Shown one piece after another: positions 44,298-55,791 of a stretch of DNA of 64,000 nucleotides. The first letter of the stretch is position 1; the number at the start of each line of letters is the position of its first letter. The DNA is taken from contig NC_088867.1 of NCBI RefSeq assembly GCF_032884065.1, positions 48,233,317 to 48,297,316 of the forward strand, written 5' to 3'. The notes below the pieces were generated by a model. It saw only the letters and a list, made by a program, of their open reading frames with translations. It was not told the origin of the DNA and did no database searches. This stretch comes from Artemia franciscana (lineage: Eukaryota; Arthropoda; Branchiopoda; Anostraca; Artemiidae). Made by a program: the position numbers and the translations under genes.

Positions 44298-45870
44298 AAA
44301 CAGTTTGTGGTAATGAACTGTAGTAAGGAGTGACCCGGCTCAATAGTAACCAAAACTCTAAAATATGGAACTTTGATACCAATAGTTACATCAAAAGAAT
44401 TGTATTTTAATACTGATTTTAAATATATAAGTTTCATCAAGATCAGTCATACCCATCAAAAGTTACGAGCCTGAGAAAATTTGCCTCATTTTAGAAAATA
44501 GGGGGAAACACCCCTTAAAAGTCATACAGTCTTAACGAAAATCACAGCATCAGATTCAGCGTATCAGAGAACCTTCTTGTAGAAGTTTCAAGCTCCTATC
44601 TGCAAAAATGTGGAATTTTGCATTTTTTGCCAGAAGACAGATCACAGATCTGGGTTTATTTGTTTTGTTTTTTGTTTTTTTTTCAGGGGTGATCGTATCG
44701 ACTGAGTGGTCCTAGAATGTCGTGAGAGGGCTCATTCTAACGGAAATTAAAAGTTCTAATGCCCTTTTAAAGTGACCAAAAAAATTGGAGGGCACCTAGG
44801 CCCCCTCCCACACTCATTTTTTCCCAAAACGCACCAGATCAAAATTCTGAGATAGCCATTTTATTCACCATAGTCGAAAAACCTAATAACTACGTCTTTA
44901 GAGGACATACTCCATTTTTTTTGGTTTAGGGGGGAGAGTTGAGGGGGGTTACGTGGGAGGATATTTCCATGGAGAAACTTCTCACGGGGCAAGAGAATTT
45001 CCATGAAGGGGGCGCAGGATTTTCTAGCATTATTTGAAAAAACAATGCAAAAATAAATATGAAAAGTTTTTTCTACTGAAAGTAAGGAGCAGCATTAAAA
45101 CTTAAAACAAACAAAAATTATTATGCATATGAGGGGTTTACCTCCTTGTTATACCTCACTCTTTACGCTAAAGTATTTTTAGTAATTTCCAACTATTTAT
45201 TCTATGGCCTTTGTGATTCAGAGGTCATTCTTAAGGAATCGGGACAAAATCTAAGCTTTAGTGTAAAGAGCAAGGTATCGACAAGGGTTGAACCCCCTCA
45301 TATACACAATAAAAACATACGAATATAGAACTTCGTTATGTAAGTTAATTCGTAAGTTATGTATGTTTTTTACCAATGAAAACGTTTGTAAAAAATTAAA
45401 AGTTCTAGTTGCTTTTTAAGTAATCACAAACTTGGAGGGCAACTAGGCCTCCTCCCTTGCTCCTTTTTTCTCAAAATCTTCCGATTAATTGCAATTAATT
45501 AATATGTAAATTTTGTTTTAATTTTTTATGTGTCAAGAGCCAAGATCAAAACATGCATTAATTCAAAAACGTCCAGAAATTAAATTAAAAAAAAAAAAAG
45601 TTTTTTTTTAAATGAAAGTAAGGAGCAACATTAAAACTTAAAACAAACAGAAATTACTCCATATATGAAAGGGGCTTTTCCTCCTCAGCGCCCCCCTCTT
45701 TACGCGAGTAAAGAGGGGGTCTTTACGAGTTAAGAGAAAGAGTCAAACTTTAGTGTAGAGCGAGGTGTTGAGGAGGAAAAGCCCCTTTCATATACGGAGT
45801 AATTTCTGTTAGTTTTAAGTTTTAATGTTGCTCCTTACTTTCATTTAAAAAAACTTGTTTTTTTATTTAA
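44298..45870 (-). repeat. Dispersed repeat DR1, long copy c, inside the inverted arms
   Basis: Starts CAAACAGTTTGTGGTAATGA then ACTGTAGTAAGGAGTGACCC, the reverse complement of the end of copy b. It continues through GAGCCTGAGAAAATTTGCC and CAGAAGACAGATCA to CTCATATACACAATAAAAAC. It fills the space between the two inverted arms almost exactly. Confidence 0.8.
45599..45855. repeat. Foldback: ~95-bp inverted arms around a short hairpin
   Basis: The left arm (45599-45691) contains AATGAAAGTAAGGAGCAACA and CATATATGAAAGGGGCTTTT. The right arm (45760-45855) contains AAAAGCCCCTTTCATATACG and TGTTGCTCCTTACTTTCATT. Between them CCCCCTCTTTAC-GCGA-GTAAAGAGGGGG forms a second stem (about 45690-45719). 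Confidence 0.85.
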
Positions 45871-46064
45871 TATTTTTTAAGCAAGCCCATCATTTCCAGG
45901 TCTAAGGTGGCATCCCAAATCCTTAGAATTAATTTACATGTAAAAGAGCATTGATATTACAGTAATTCTGCCATTCCAAAACATTTTTTTACATTTCCTC
46001 ATTCTTTTGGTCTGTTCATCACTTTTCATATTTGCTAATATCAATTTACTTAGGTAAAAACATT

Positions 46065-46695
46065 CATAGCTATGATTTAGAAATCAACTTGGAGAATACT
46101 TTATTTTGAGTATATTACAATTTATTAGATCATCAGTGTATCATTTAAAGTTATAACTATCACCAATTATCCATCAGTGGCTGGTAATTACCCCCCCCCA
46201 AAAAAAAAAAAAAAACATGCAAAACACCACTTTGCAGAGATAACCCCCCTCCTAGCAGAAAATCAATTTTTATTTTCTTTTATACTCCCCCCCAGAAAAA
46301 TAATCCTGGTTATGGATTTTTTTACAAGTTTTTTGGATTTTGTTTATTTTCTTTAGTTTTTTTTTACCACTGTGACTTGTCTTGGATACTTCAAAAGTGA
46401 AGAAGAATGAAAACTAGGCAAATTTCTCTCTCTAATTAGGATCTTAGATATACTATACAATCTATACATGTTAAAATATTTTTAAAGGTTAATCTTCTTT
46501 TTTATTTGGTAAAAATCAGGTAGTGACTTGGTAAAATCTACAAAGTTCCCCTCTCCCCAATGAAAAGAGGCTTGGGATGCCCCGACTACTAGTAGTTGTG
46601 TTTCAATAGGTAGTGACCAGAATTTGCCTGGGAAACAACATGCTGAATGTGGTTGTGGAATTTCAACTTGCTGTCAATGATGGATATGGGGGTTT
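46065..46695 (-). repeat. Right arm of the 0.6-kb inverted repeat
   Basis: Partner of 43718-44290. It ends GATGGATATGGGGGTTT, the inverse of AAAAGCCCCACATCC. Confidence 0.75.
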
Positions 46696-48900
46696 AGATG
46701 GAATTTTTATGGCAATAAACACAATATAGTAACAACCCTGTCATCTGGAGTTTTGGCATGGACCCTCTCCTCAAATTTTAGCCTAACCTAGGCCTTGTAT
46801 AGCCAAAGAGAACCAGCAGGGACAAGGCTACATGACACCATCTGGAGGGAAAGTCTGGGAATTAATTGTCAAAAACACAAATAAAGCCATACAAATCGAC
46901 CATAAATTTAGCAATCTTGAAATATTTATTTTTGTTTTAGCAAGTCTACTTCTGGAGAATAACTATACAACAACTTTAGGTTAAATTCTAGTTAATTGAC
47001 TTCTTGCTATCTCAGAAAGGGTTTAGGTTAGGAAAATGAAACTTTCAAAGATGAATCTACAGACTAAAGTATGTCACAGGAAGGTATTTTGAAGCAACTA
47101 CCTCCACTCCTTCTCCCTCTAGAGGGCCCTGACCTTTGATGACCTTAAATAATATGTGTGTTATAAAAGTAAAACCTTGCAAAATAGATCTTCTGCTTAA
47201 TTGAACTACAATAAAATTGTTTTCAGCTTCCTAAATTTGCTCAATTCCATTTGATAAGGTTTTAAAGATATACAAATACATTTCCTAGATTTTGAAAAAA
47301 AAAAAAAAAAAACATTGATATGGCTCCAAATTCTACTCAAATAACAGCAATTGCAATTTCAGAACTAAAGGCAGAGAAAAAGCAACTAGTAACTGAAAAT
47401 TAAGGTAAACTGTTGTTATGTCAAAATTTCAATAGGTAGGACCTGTCATGTAGGCAAACTTCAGGACCCTCTAGAGGGAGGTGGGTAAATCAATTAACTA
47501 GAATTTTACCCAACTTTAAAAACATTATGCTACGCAATATAAAAAAGTAATAGGACTCTGACATGTTTACCTTTTCTGGAGGTTAACCAAAAAGCTCTCT
47601 GTGGTAATTTCATCTAACAATACAAAATCTCCAATTCCTACTTCATCAACATAACTTGCCATGATTAATGTTTCCAATATTCACTCCTGAAGTTATTTTA
47701 CGGATATTTCTACAAAAACCATATCCTAATGTTGATTAGCACATTGAAGCTTCATTACTGCATTCAACTGAGTTACTATTTAACTTAGACATAAAAGATA
47801 GGAACGCTGCCAAGTTTTTGAATTCACGAACAGATCAATGCCATCTAAGAGTAAAAATTTAAGAGCTAATATTGCAAAAGTTACAAAAACAGAACTAAAA
47901 CCAGGGCTAACCGCAAATATTTTTCCAGGAGGGGTGGAGGAACATGCGTTCATTTTTTCTAGTAGCTAAGGTGTCAAAATATCTTCCCAGAATATTGTCA
48001 CTTACACTTCCAAACATCAAAATGCCTGATGTTTAGTCGAATATTCGACCTCCAGTTTAGGGCCCGATACAAGTACCATTTTCGGTGACAGATTTCAACA
48101 AATCACTAGGCGAACGATAGCGGTACAAAAATAATGCTCTTTACATAAAATTTTCAAATCAAATATCATGGACACCAAGGCTATTAATAGTTGTATGATT
48201 GTTCTCAACTTATCATTTAGTTTTTTTATCATTATCATTTGTAAATTCTTTATTATTAAAATTTCATTTTAGAGAACTAGAAAATTTTCAAAACTCAAAT
48301 CGGTGCTGTCATCTTTGCAAATCGATGACGATTCAGTAAATTGGCTCCCAAAAAAGCTACGCGTGTCCAGCATATTAAAACCTTAGTCTCCCTAATGAGC
48401 GCTTGTTGCCATAACTGTGTAATTTCTCATAGAATAGTCCTATCTGTCTAAATATAGCCCTTACTTGTCAAATATCTGTCTAAATAATGGTTTCCAACTC
48501 TTTACGTGAAACACTTCAATTTATTTCAACTTAATTCACTTCAATTTATAAATTTCAACTTCGGATAAGCTTGTTTTCTTTCTCTTAAGTCGTTTGTTAT
48601 CTTATTGCACAAAAATAGCTTCTAATTTTTGTCCTACCTTTTAATGGCTAACCACTAATGGCTAATAGCTAACGCAACATTTTGGTTAAGTGGTGATTGA
48701 ATATATCAGGGTGCCGAGCCTGCTCCATAGGTATAGCACCCATTTTAAAAACTTAGCCTCTCCGGTAGACCCAACGCCACGCCGATTTGTCGGCTACATG
48801 CCAGCAATGAAAGACGCGCCATTGTGAAGAAGGATTTTGATGGTGCACTAGCGTACTATCGGCGTACCGTCAAACTGCTTATGTTTAGCCTTATGCTTTT
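46696..48900. other. No gene seen; weak foldback near 47 kb
   Basis: AT-rich. TTAAATTCTAGTTAATTGA (46981) and CCCTCTAGAGGG (about 47120) recur inverted as CCCTCTAGAGGG (47470) and TCAATTAACTAGAATTTTA (47490), a shortened inverted repeat. No protein family is recognised in any frame. Confidence 0.4.
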
Positions 48901-51900
48901 GCAGTGATTTATTGATTTCGGTGTGCTAAGTAAGGTAACGTACTAAGTAACTTTATGAAAGTCTGTCAATATTGATTTTTAACAAGAAAATCAGAGTAAG
49001 ATCTTATAGACGGAGTAAGTAGTGTATTTAAGGAGGGCAGAGGTTAGATCCCCAAAAAATTTCAGAAGATTTTCTTAAGGAGCTTTATTCCTTGCAACAT
49101 AGTTTGACAATTTATTTGACGTGGTTAGCAGGAATAAAAAAAATTCTTTCAAAGATCTTATCTTCCGATTTAAGATCTATTTCTTGTCTCAAGGTAGATC
49201 TTAATCGAAATTAGTCATCCCTTTGGTCGTTCCCTCCTTGTACTCTAGTTTCCAGCGTTTTTCATTGCAAAATTTTCGCATCTTGGGATTTTAAATTTAA
49301 TCTTGAAATTAAGCATTATCTGTTTCCGTTTTTCAAGTGACTCAGTATGCCGCGAAGCGGTAAATATTTCGAATTTAGTGGATTAAAAAGTGTCATTTTT
49401 CGTACAAAAAAAAGAAAAAAAAAAAAAGACCAAGTCTTGTTTCTTAAAACGACCTCACAATGTCATGAATTGACATAAGATTTAAACTGATTGGATCTAT
49501 GATAATATTGAAAAAGCTACAATAGTTTTGTTCTGTTTCGGATTTCGCATACTGAAAACTAGAGGATAACCTTCAATCGTTATTTCTGTTTTAAAACTTG
49601 GATACAAAATTTATCTCAAATCAACGATTCTTAGTTAAGGATGTTTCTAAGAAGCCGTTTGTTGAACGTGGATTCTCGAACTTTTGCAACCGAGGCCAAA
49701 TTTTGGTAAGATTATTGCTCACAGTTCAACTTTGGTGAAAAAAGATGAAAAATAAAATAGGTCAAACCAACTAAAAAACAGTAAATTCGATAGACGATTA
49801 TTTTATTTCAGGTTAGAAACAGATTTTATTCTGAATTTAAATTAAGCCGATTTGGGAAAGCCATGAAAAGACAAAGTTAACCAAGTTCGGATTTCGAAGT
49901 ATTCCTTCTAGAAAATTAACTTGGATTTCAAATGGAAGAGAGGAATAATATTAAAAGCTTGTACAACATCCAACCAAATCCTCGACTTTTTTCAAATTGG
50001 CACGGTGATTTTAGATTCTGATTAGGCTTTAACTATATTTAATAACTAAAGAGCTCACTAAAAAACTTACTTCGCAAAATTTATAAATTTTCCTACTGAG
50101 TTTTCGACCTTCTCATCCGGATCTCAGAATCGACATCAAGGGCAAGGATAATAAATCATTTAAACTGGTAATTTTTTAACATATGTTTTACATTGTGAAT
50201 GGATGTAAGGATCAAAGTGGAACTATTATCGAGGCTTGAGCTGAGGGGTCAAGTGGACCTCAAGCTTAGATTTGGGGGGGGGGAGTAAATCAAAGTTCAC
50301 TGCATGTGTCCAGGTCATTAACATAGCGTATTTGTAATATCTCAAGAAAGGCTTGGGGTATGAAGTAAAAAATCATATGTACTGCTAGGAAAAGGAAGGG
50401 TAGGACCAGGACACTTTAAATTTGTTGACGTGAATTTATGGTGGAGGGGTTAAACAATATTTGTGTCTGTTCCACAAGAACATTTTCGCACTATACTACA
50501 ACATTTTTGCACTAAACGCTTCTATGGGACTTATAATCTCAGCACAGTTAAGTGGCGAGTAACACCAAGATGCTTTGTTTTTCCAGGATATCTAAATCGT
50601 GTGTCTGCAAAAACTCGGGAATATCCCCGTCCTCACCTAACAGCAGTCCCCGGGGCAGCTGAGCCAGTTAATTCCCCCTTACCACCCCCTTGAACGGATC
50701 TGAGCTCATTCCAATCATCGCAAGTGACATTTTAGATGCCAGCACTGTCCATGAACACACAGGAAACAAAATTCATCAACAAAACTGTAAATTCGACCAT
50801 TTTATGGAAAGTATACCATTGTAAGATGTTATTCGACTATAGAAAGATATTAAGCTTGGATATCAATTAAACGAGCTCAGTCATTTTATTTCACAGAGTG
50901 TTTTTTTCCTTGATCTATTTCTACCAGAAATTAAATCGTTTCTTCTGTGTCACAGAAATATCCCTGTGATTATTTTGATTTACAGATCCGTACGGTAGAG
51001 TCTTTGCCATTAAATTTTTAAGGCATTTTTTAATCTTCTCAAGCTAGAGAAACTACTTTCAGCCATGCTGATAGAAACGGGCGACGCAGAAAATGTCTTT
51101 AACAGTACATGGACCCTCGGGAGGAAGCTACTGTCCATTTACGATATCAACTGTATTTTTTAGTCTGGTTTCAAATCTGAAAACTGTTATACCAAACTGC
51201 CAAAGCTCCAATTCTGCTGTAAAACAGCCCAGCTAGATTTTTGGCAAATTACTTTCATAAACCTGAAAAAGCTAAAGGATGGCTTTTCAAACTTTCTGAC
51301 GAAAGCATACCAGTAGGCAGAAGATTTCTAAATAAAAACAATAATCATAAAAAAAAAAAATTTCTAAGACCACAGCGGGAGTTCATGACAAAGAGAAAAA
51401 GTTGCGAAAAAAAAAACGAGTATAATTCGACCCAGTGAAAAAAGGAAAGATAAATATGTAGACATTCCGGTTGAAACCTCTGCTCGACCGTCCTCAGTAC
51501 ACAGAAGTAGCGATTTTTCCGCTGAGAATTTCATGGCACATTTTTTCCCATTATTTACTTTATAAACTGAGGACATTCGAGTGGAAGCCTCGACCAAAAT
51601 GCACCTTTCCTTTTTCCATTGGCTAGAACCTTCTCATAATTCTTCTTCGCAATTTTGTTTTTTAGTCATAATAACAATATATTGTAAAATTAAGATGGGA
51701 TCTTAAATACGTCAATAGGTTGACAGTTAAAAGCTAACGAGTGGCTAATTTAAAATGACACAAAAGGGATAATAAAATTTACAGTTTAGAACCTTGTAAA
51801 ACTTTTCAAAAAAGGCATCATTCGGTAATTCTTGAGCCTTTGCCCCCTAAATATCTTTTCGATGCCCATGCTTCTTCTTATTCTTATTTTTAGTTTAAAT

Positions 51901-53455
51901 CCCTTGCTTTAACACCATCGAACATGTGTAGTTTTGTAAAATTTTTAGGTTATAATTTTCTTCCATTCTTACGATCACTTAAAACAAATATACATCGAAG
52001 AAGCGCGTACTCTTACATTGTAATTTTCCTTTATATAGATTATATACGTTTTTGTCTGTTGCTCTTATTAGTAACATATCACCTACTGAATAAATAGTAA
52101 CTACTTTTTCATTTCTAACTTTTTCAGGATTAAAATTGACATGAAAAATAAAACTATCTACTCCCCGGAGCCTTCAAATCTCATACGACCGTTTAAGACT
52201 TTTCCTTTTCTTCAAAATCCTCCATCATTATCATTGAGACTAATAATGCGTAGCCCTCACCTTATTGAACAATATGTTTTTTTTTTCTTCTTTTTGAAGT
52301 CCTCCACCATTATCAAAGGAGATCAATAATACGTAATCGTTATGTAGTTGAGCATTCAAAAAGTAATTAAAAACAAATTGATCTTCAGAAACTTCAGGAG
52401 GGTGCAGTGTCTTACAACTTGAGTACATGGGGATAGCCATTGGAGGTTGCAGGGGGTGAAATATTTCCACTAAATATTTACAAAACAAAATGTGGAATGT
52501 AGGGCTGGTGGTATAAAGATTTGTTTCCGGCGGTACATGCACCCCATCTCTCAGCAAATTCTATCAACACCTTTACACCCACAACTGAAAAATTATAAGT
52601 TCATTTTGGTCATAATTCGACAGAAGACAGAAAATATTGGTAAGGAACACGGTCAAGCGATGTCACTATGTGAATACTGGCTGGAAATCTATAAAAAAAG
52701 AGGCTTTCCTTTTTACCAAAAATTTTACCAAAAAAAGCTTTTTAAAAACAGTCCATTCATACAAAAAAGAAACTTCAATTTTCTTTAAACTCAGTAGATA
52801 CTCTCTAAAACAGGAGAATTTTATTTATAATAAATAAAGTTACTCTATTAGCCGTTCTAATCTGTGACTGACGAAACAACAGATCCTCCTAATTTCTTCT
52901 GTAAGCATTTTGAAAGCTAGAATAAAGCAGCATTTTGGCGTGTTTGCAATATTGTATAAGCAAGAAAACAAAAAATAATAAAATAACTAAAGCGAAGAAC
53001 TTGAAGTCTTGACAAAGAAATAAAGCAAGTGTCTCTCCTACCCCAGAAATACTAGTATAGGTGGTTAGGGTGGGTATCTAATATAATGTATCCTGGGCAG
53101 CCTGTTTTCCATAATTCTCTGCTGTATTTTCCTTACTTTCTTATTTCTTATATATCTTTCGTATTTTCTTTTCATTACATAATTTGCTTTATAGACTCAT
53201 TTGCTTAATAAAAACAATATTTTATCACAAAAGAATCAGTCTATATTAACTCAGTTTTATATTGAATCCAATGAAACTTAAATCGGTACTTACGTGTTAT
53301 AGCGACCACTCCAAAGAAATGAAGTTAGATCAATCGTGATGAAATATGCCAAAATATGAATATGAAAAAAAAAAAATAATAATTCCCAACATCAAAACTG
53401 CTCACTCTAGTTTAACCGGAATACAAGAATCCAAATTATTTTCAGTCTATCCCTA
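48901..53455. other. No gene recognised
   Basis: Long stretch with only short frames (50463-50693, 51241-51438, 51364-51597, 52141-52329, 52240-52788), none of which shows a motif I know. A G-run lies at 50272-50283. The part next to 53455 is downstream of the gamma-COP poly(A) signals. Small non-coding or single short exons cannot be excluded. Confidence 0.4.
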
Positions 53456-53499
53456 TTTATTTATAAGCATAAATATAATTGTTAATACAATTTTTTATT
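53456..53499 (-). terminator. gamma-COP polyadenylation signals
   Basis: AATAAA on the minus strand at 53499-53494 and at 53461-53456, about 100 and 135 bases after the stop codon. Confidence 0.6.
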
Positions 53500-53596
53500 A
53501 GATATCCATTGAGAGAGAAACAAACAAAAAAGCGTTATTGTATACCATGTTCGAAGAAAAACTTAAGACCAGTAAAACCCACACCTTGAAAACCAA

Positions 53597-54888
53597 TCAT
53601 CCCATAGCGGAAGCAACGAGTTCACTAATTTCTGTCGAGGATGAGCGCAAAACAAGTTTAATAGCAATCCCCTCTTCTGAGAGACCCATCCGGCCAATAG
53701 CAAGAACATTATATCCTCCCCGAAACAACCCAGAGAGCATAACTGTGTGGGTGGTTTTTCCACTAGGCACGGAGTCACTGTCCATGCACGGCTTTAGGCC
53801 AAGATGATTTGCCACTTTCCACACAGCATCCTTAAGCGTTGGCTCTTGAAGTAAAAAAGTCTCAGCGATTTCACAGCCTTCTCCCAATTCTTCCCATAAT
53901 TCATTAAAATTCCATTGCTCAACCTTCTTACAGTGATCAGATACTTCAATCTCAACCTCATTGATTGGGTAATCGTCCAAAACGACGCAATTCGGGTTGC
54001 CATTTATGTCTTCCTTGAGTAAATACAATAATTTTGCTGGGAAGGAGTCAACCGAATTACTCACTGATTCTGGGAATGCCAAACTAACATAAATTCTACC
54101 TTCTACATTATACTCAAGGGCAGGGCATGAGATTGAGGCATCTACTTCAAACTCATCGGAAACTCCAAGTTCAACAGATACATTTTCAAGGATTTGATTA
54201 TCCATCGTGTTAACACAAATAAATTCTAAAACAATATGATTGTTGAAAACATGCTTAACAAGCTTTACGTAACGCTCCATGTCACTATCAGAAAGTATGA
54301 TTGGATCTGACATCTTAAAAAGGGGTCCATAAGCGGCAAATTGAGGGAAGTTTGGAAGAAACTTAAAGCTTTCCTGCGGTAAGTCAGACTGAATTTGTTT
54401 TGGTCTAGCAGCTAAAATCGGTTCAATAGTAGGTGGTTGCTCAGCCGGTGCTAACGGAACAGTCCCTATATCAAATGACCTTTCAAAATCTCTAGCTTCA
54501 ATGTACGATAGAAGGGCTTTCTCGAGCATAGGGAGAGATACTTCAAGCTTGCTTAATATATACAGGTTTTTAAGCAGAGGTTGAGTTAGTAAAAAACGAA
54601 ACATCGTTGCTCGGTCGCGAACTTCATCATCGGGATCCATTTTGCAGCGATCCAACAAAACTAAGACATCTGGCAAAAGGTCTTGGCAGAGTGCCCCAAA
54701 GCGAGCGAGGGTAGAAATAGCAGCAGCTCGAACAGCGAAATTCTCGAGTTGAGTACGATTGTAGATATAACGAATGTAGCGACGAGGGTCTTTGACTCTT
54801 GGACCTTCTTGGCCCAACAGGTATAGTATGCGAACTGCTAAAGAAGTGTGCTCGCAGTCTTCAATAAACTCACACAGGTAAACCAGAC
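53597..54888 (-). CDS. COPG: Coatomer subunit gamma, last coding exon
   Basis: About 430 codons, open throughout. It starts LVYLCEFIEDCEHTSLAVRI, LYLLGQEGPRVKDPRRYIRY and IYNRTQLENFAVRAAAIST, the end of the alpha-solenoid trunk of gamma-COP. DPDDEVRDRATMF follows, then a linker, then FKFLPNFPQFAAYGPLFK, the entry to the appendage domain. The C-terminal platform ends with SGLFRGGYNVLAIGRMGL and ISELVASAMG-stop. Gamma-COP is a subunit of the COPI coat and acts in retrograde transport between Golgi and ER. The animal protein is about 870 aa, so this exon gives roughly the second half. The exon begins after an acceptor at 54889 in phase 1 (G|GT). No in-frame stop or shift is present, unlike all other coding traces in the window. 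The earlier exons are not visible to the right. Confidence 0.95.
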
Positions 54889-54901
54889 CTAAAACAAAAA
54901 A
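54889..54901 (-). promoter_or_regulatory. 3' splice acceptor of the last gamma-COP exon
   Basis: On the minus strand TTTTTTGTTTTAG precedes the exon, AG at 54890-54889. Homology to gamma-COP starts exactly here; the open frame continues upstream only as hydrophobic intron translation. Confidence 0.85.
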
Positions 54902-55791
54902 TAAAATCTCTATACTTAGTAAAATAGCCAAAAAAGGCAATGCTAGGGACATGCTGTGGGGTTATTCTGGGGTGGCCAAAGGATACATATAAGAAAAACT
55001 AAAAAATCAAGTAAATAAGACAACCAGTTAGGTGGGTTATTAAAGATCTAAATCTTTCTTTTTATTCCTCCCAAAGATTTTGATAATACATGCTGCTCCT
55101 GTCTTTTAAAATGCATAAACTATTTGGTGTCATGAGACGCAAAACCAATTCAAAATCTGTAAAAGCAGGTACGGGGCATCTATTTATGTATTCAGTAGAA
55201 AGATTGGTATTTACTTATAGGGGTAGTAGCTCTTTGATATTTTTTTAGGGGAGAGGGACTTCAAAACACTTGAAATAGTTGGAATAATACAGAAAATAAG
55301 ATGTATCATAGGAAAAAGAAAAACAATATTGATAATTATAGGGAGAAAAACCCAAAGTCCCCTTCCACTTCAACCGAGCCTCCAACCATGGTCCCTTTAA
55401 TAGGGGCACCGATTGGAGGGGAGCCAATGCCCCCTAGATTATGAAAAGGTCTTTTTTATTTTCACCTAGAAAATATAAAAATCCCCCCGCCTTCATTTCA
55501 GAAAATAGAAGCTCTTTCAAATCTCCATTAAATATCAAAAGATCCTTGTACCCACCCCTCCCACTTACATTCTCCAAAAGGTCATGGGTAATCCCCCCCC
55601 CCCCTAGGTTTTGGAAGATACTTTTAGTTATTTTTTTAAATATTTTTTCTTGGTACTTTCGTTAAACAAAATCGAAAAGAAAACAAAATTGGACTCTTAC
55701 TAAATTTGGAAAATACATTTACTCCCACCCTACCCACATTTTTGTGAATTGGCGACCTTAATATGTATGTATATATTTCCAAAAAAAGCCG
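54902..55791 (-). other. gamma-COP intron, unique part
   Basis: No coding match to earlier gamma-COP segments. C-rich stretches (55485-55610) give small frames without meaning. Confidence 0.5.

Noticed and set aside
53538..53807. Plus-strand and alternative minus frames over the gamma-COP 3' end
   Set aside because: Antisense or out-of-frame shadows of a clear coding exon.
54889..54952. Upstream extension of the gamma-COP frame with a hydrophobic start (a possible signal peptide)
   Set aside because: It is intron sequence read through the splice acceptor; gamma-COP is cytosolic and homology starts at the AG.
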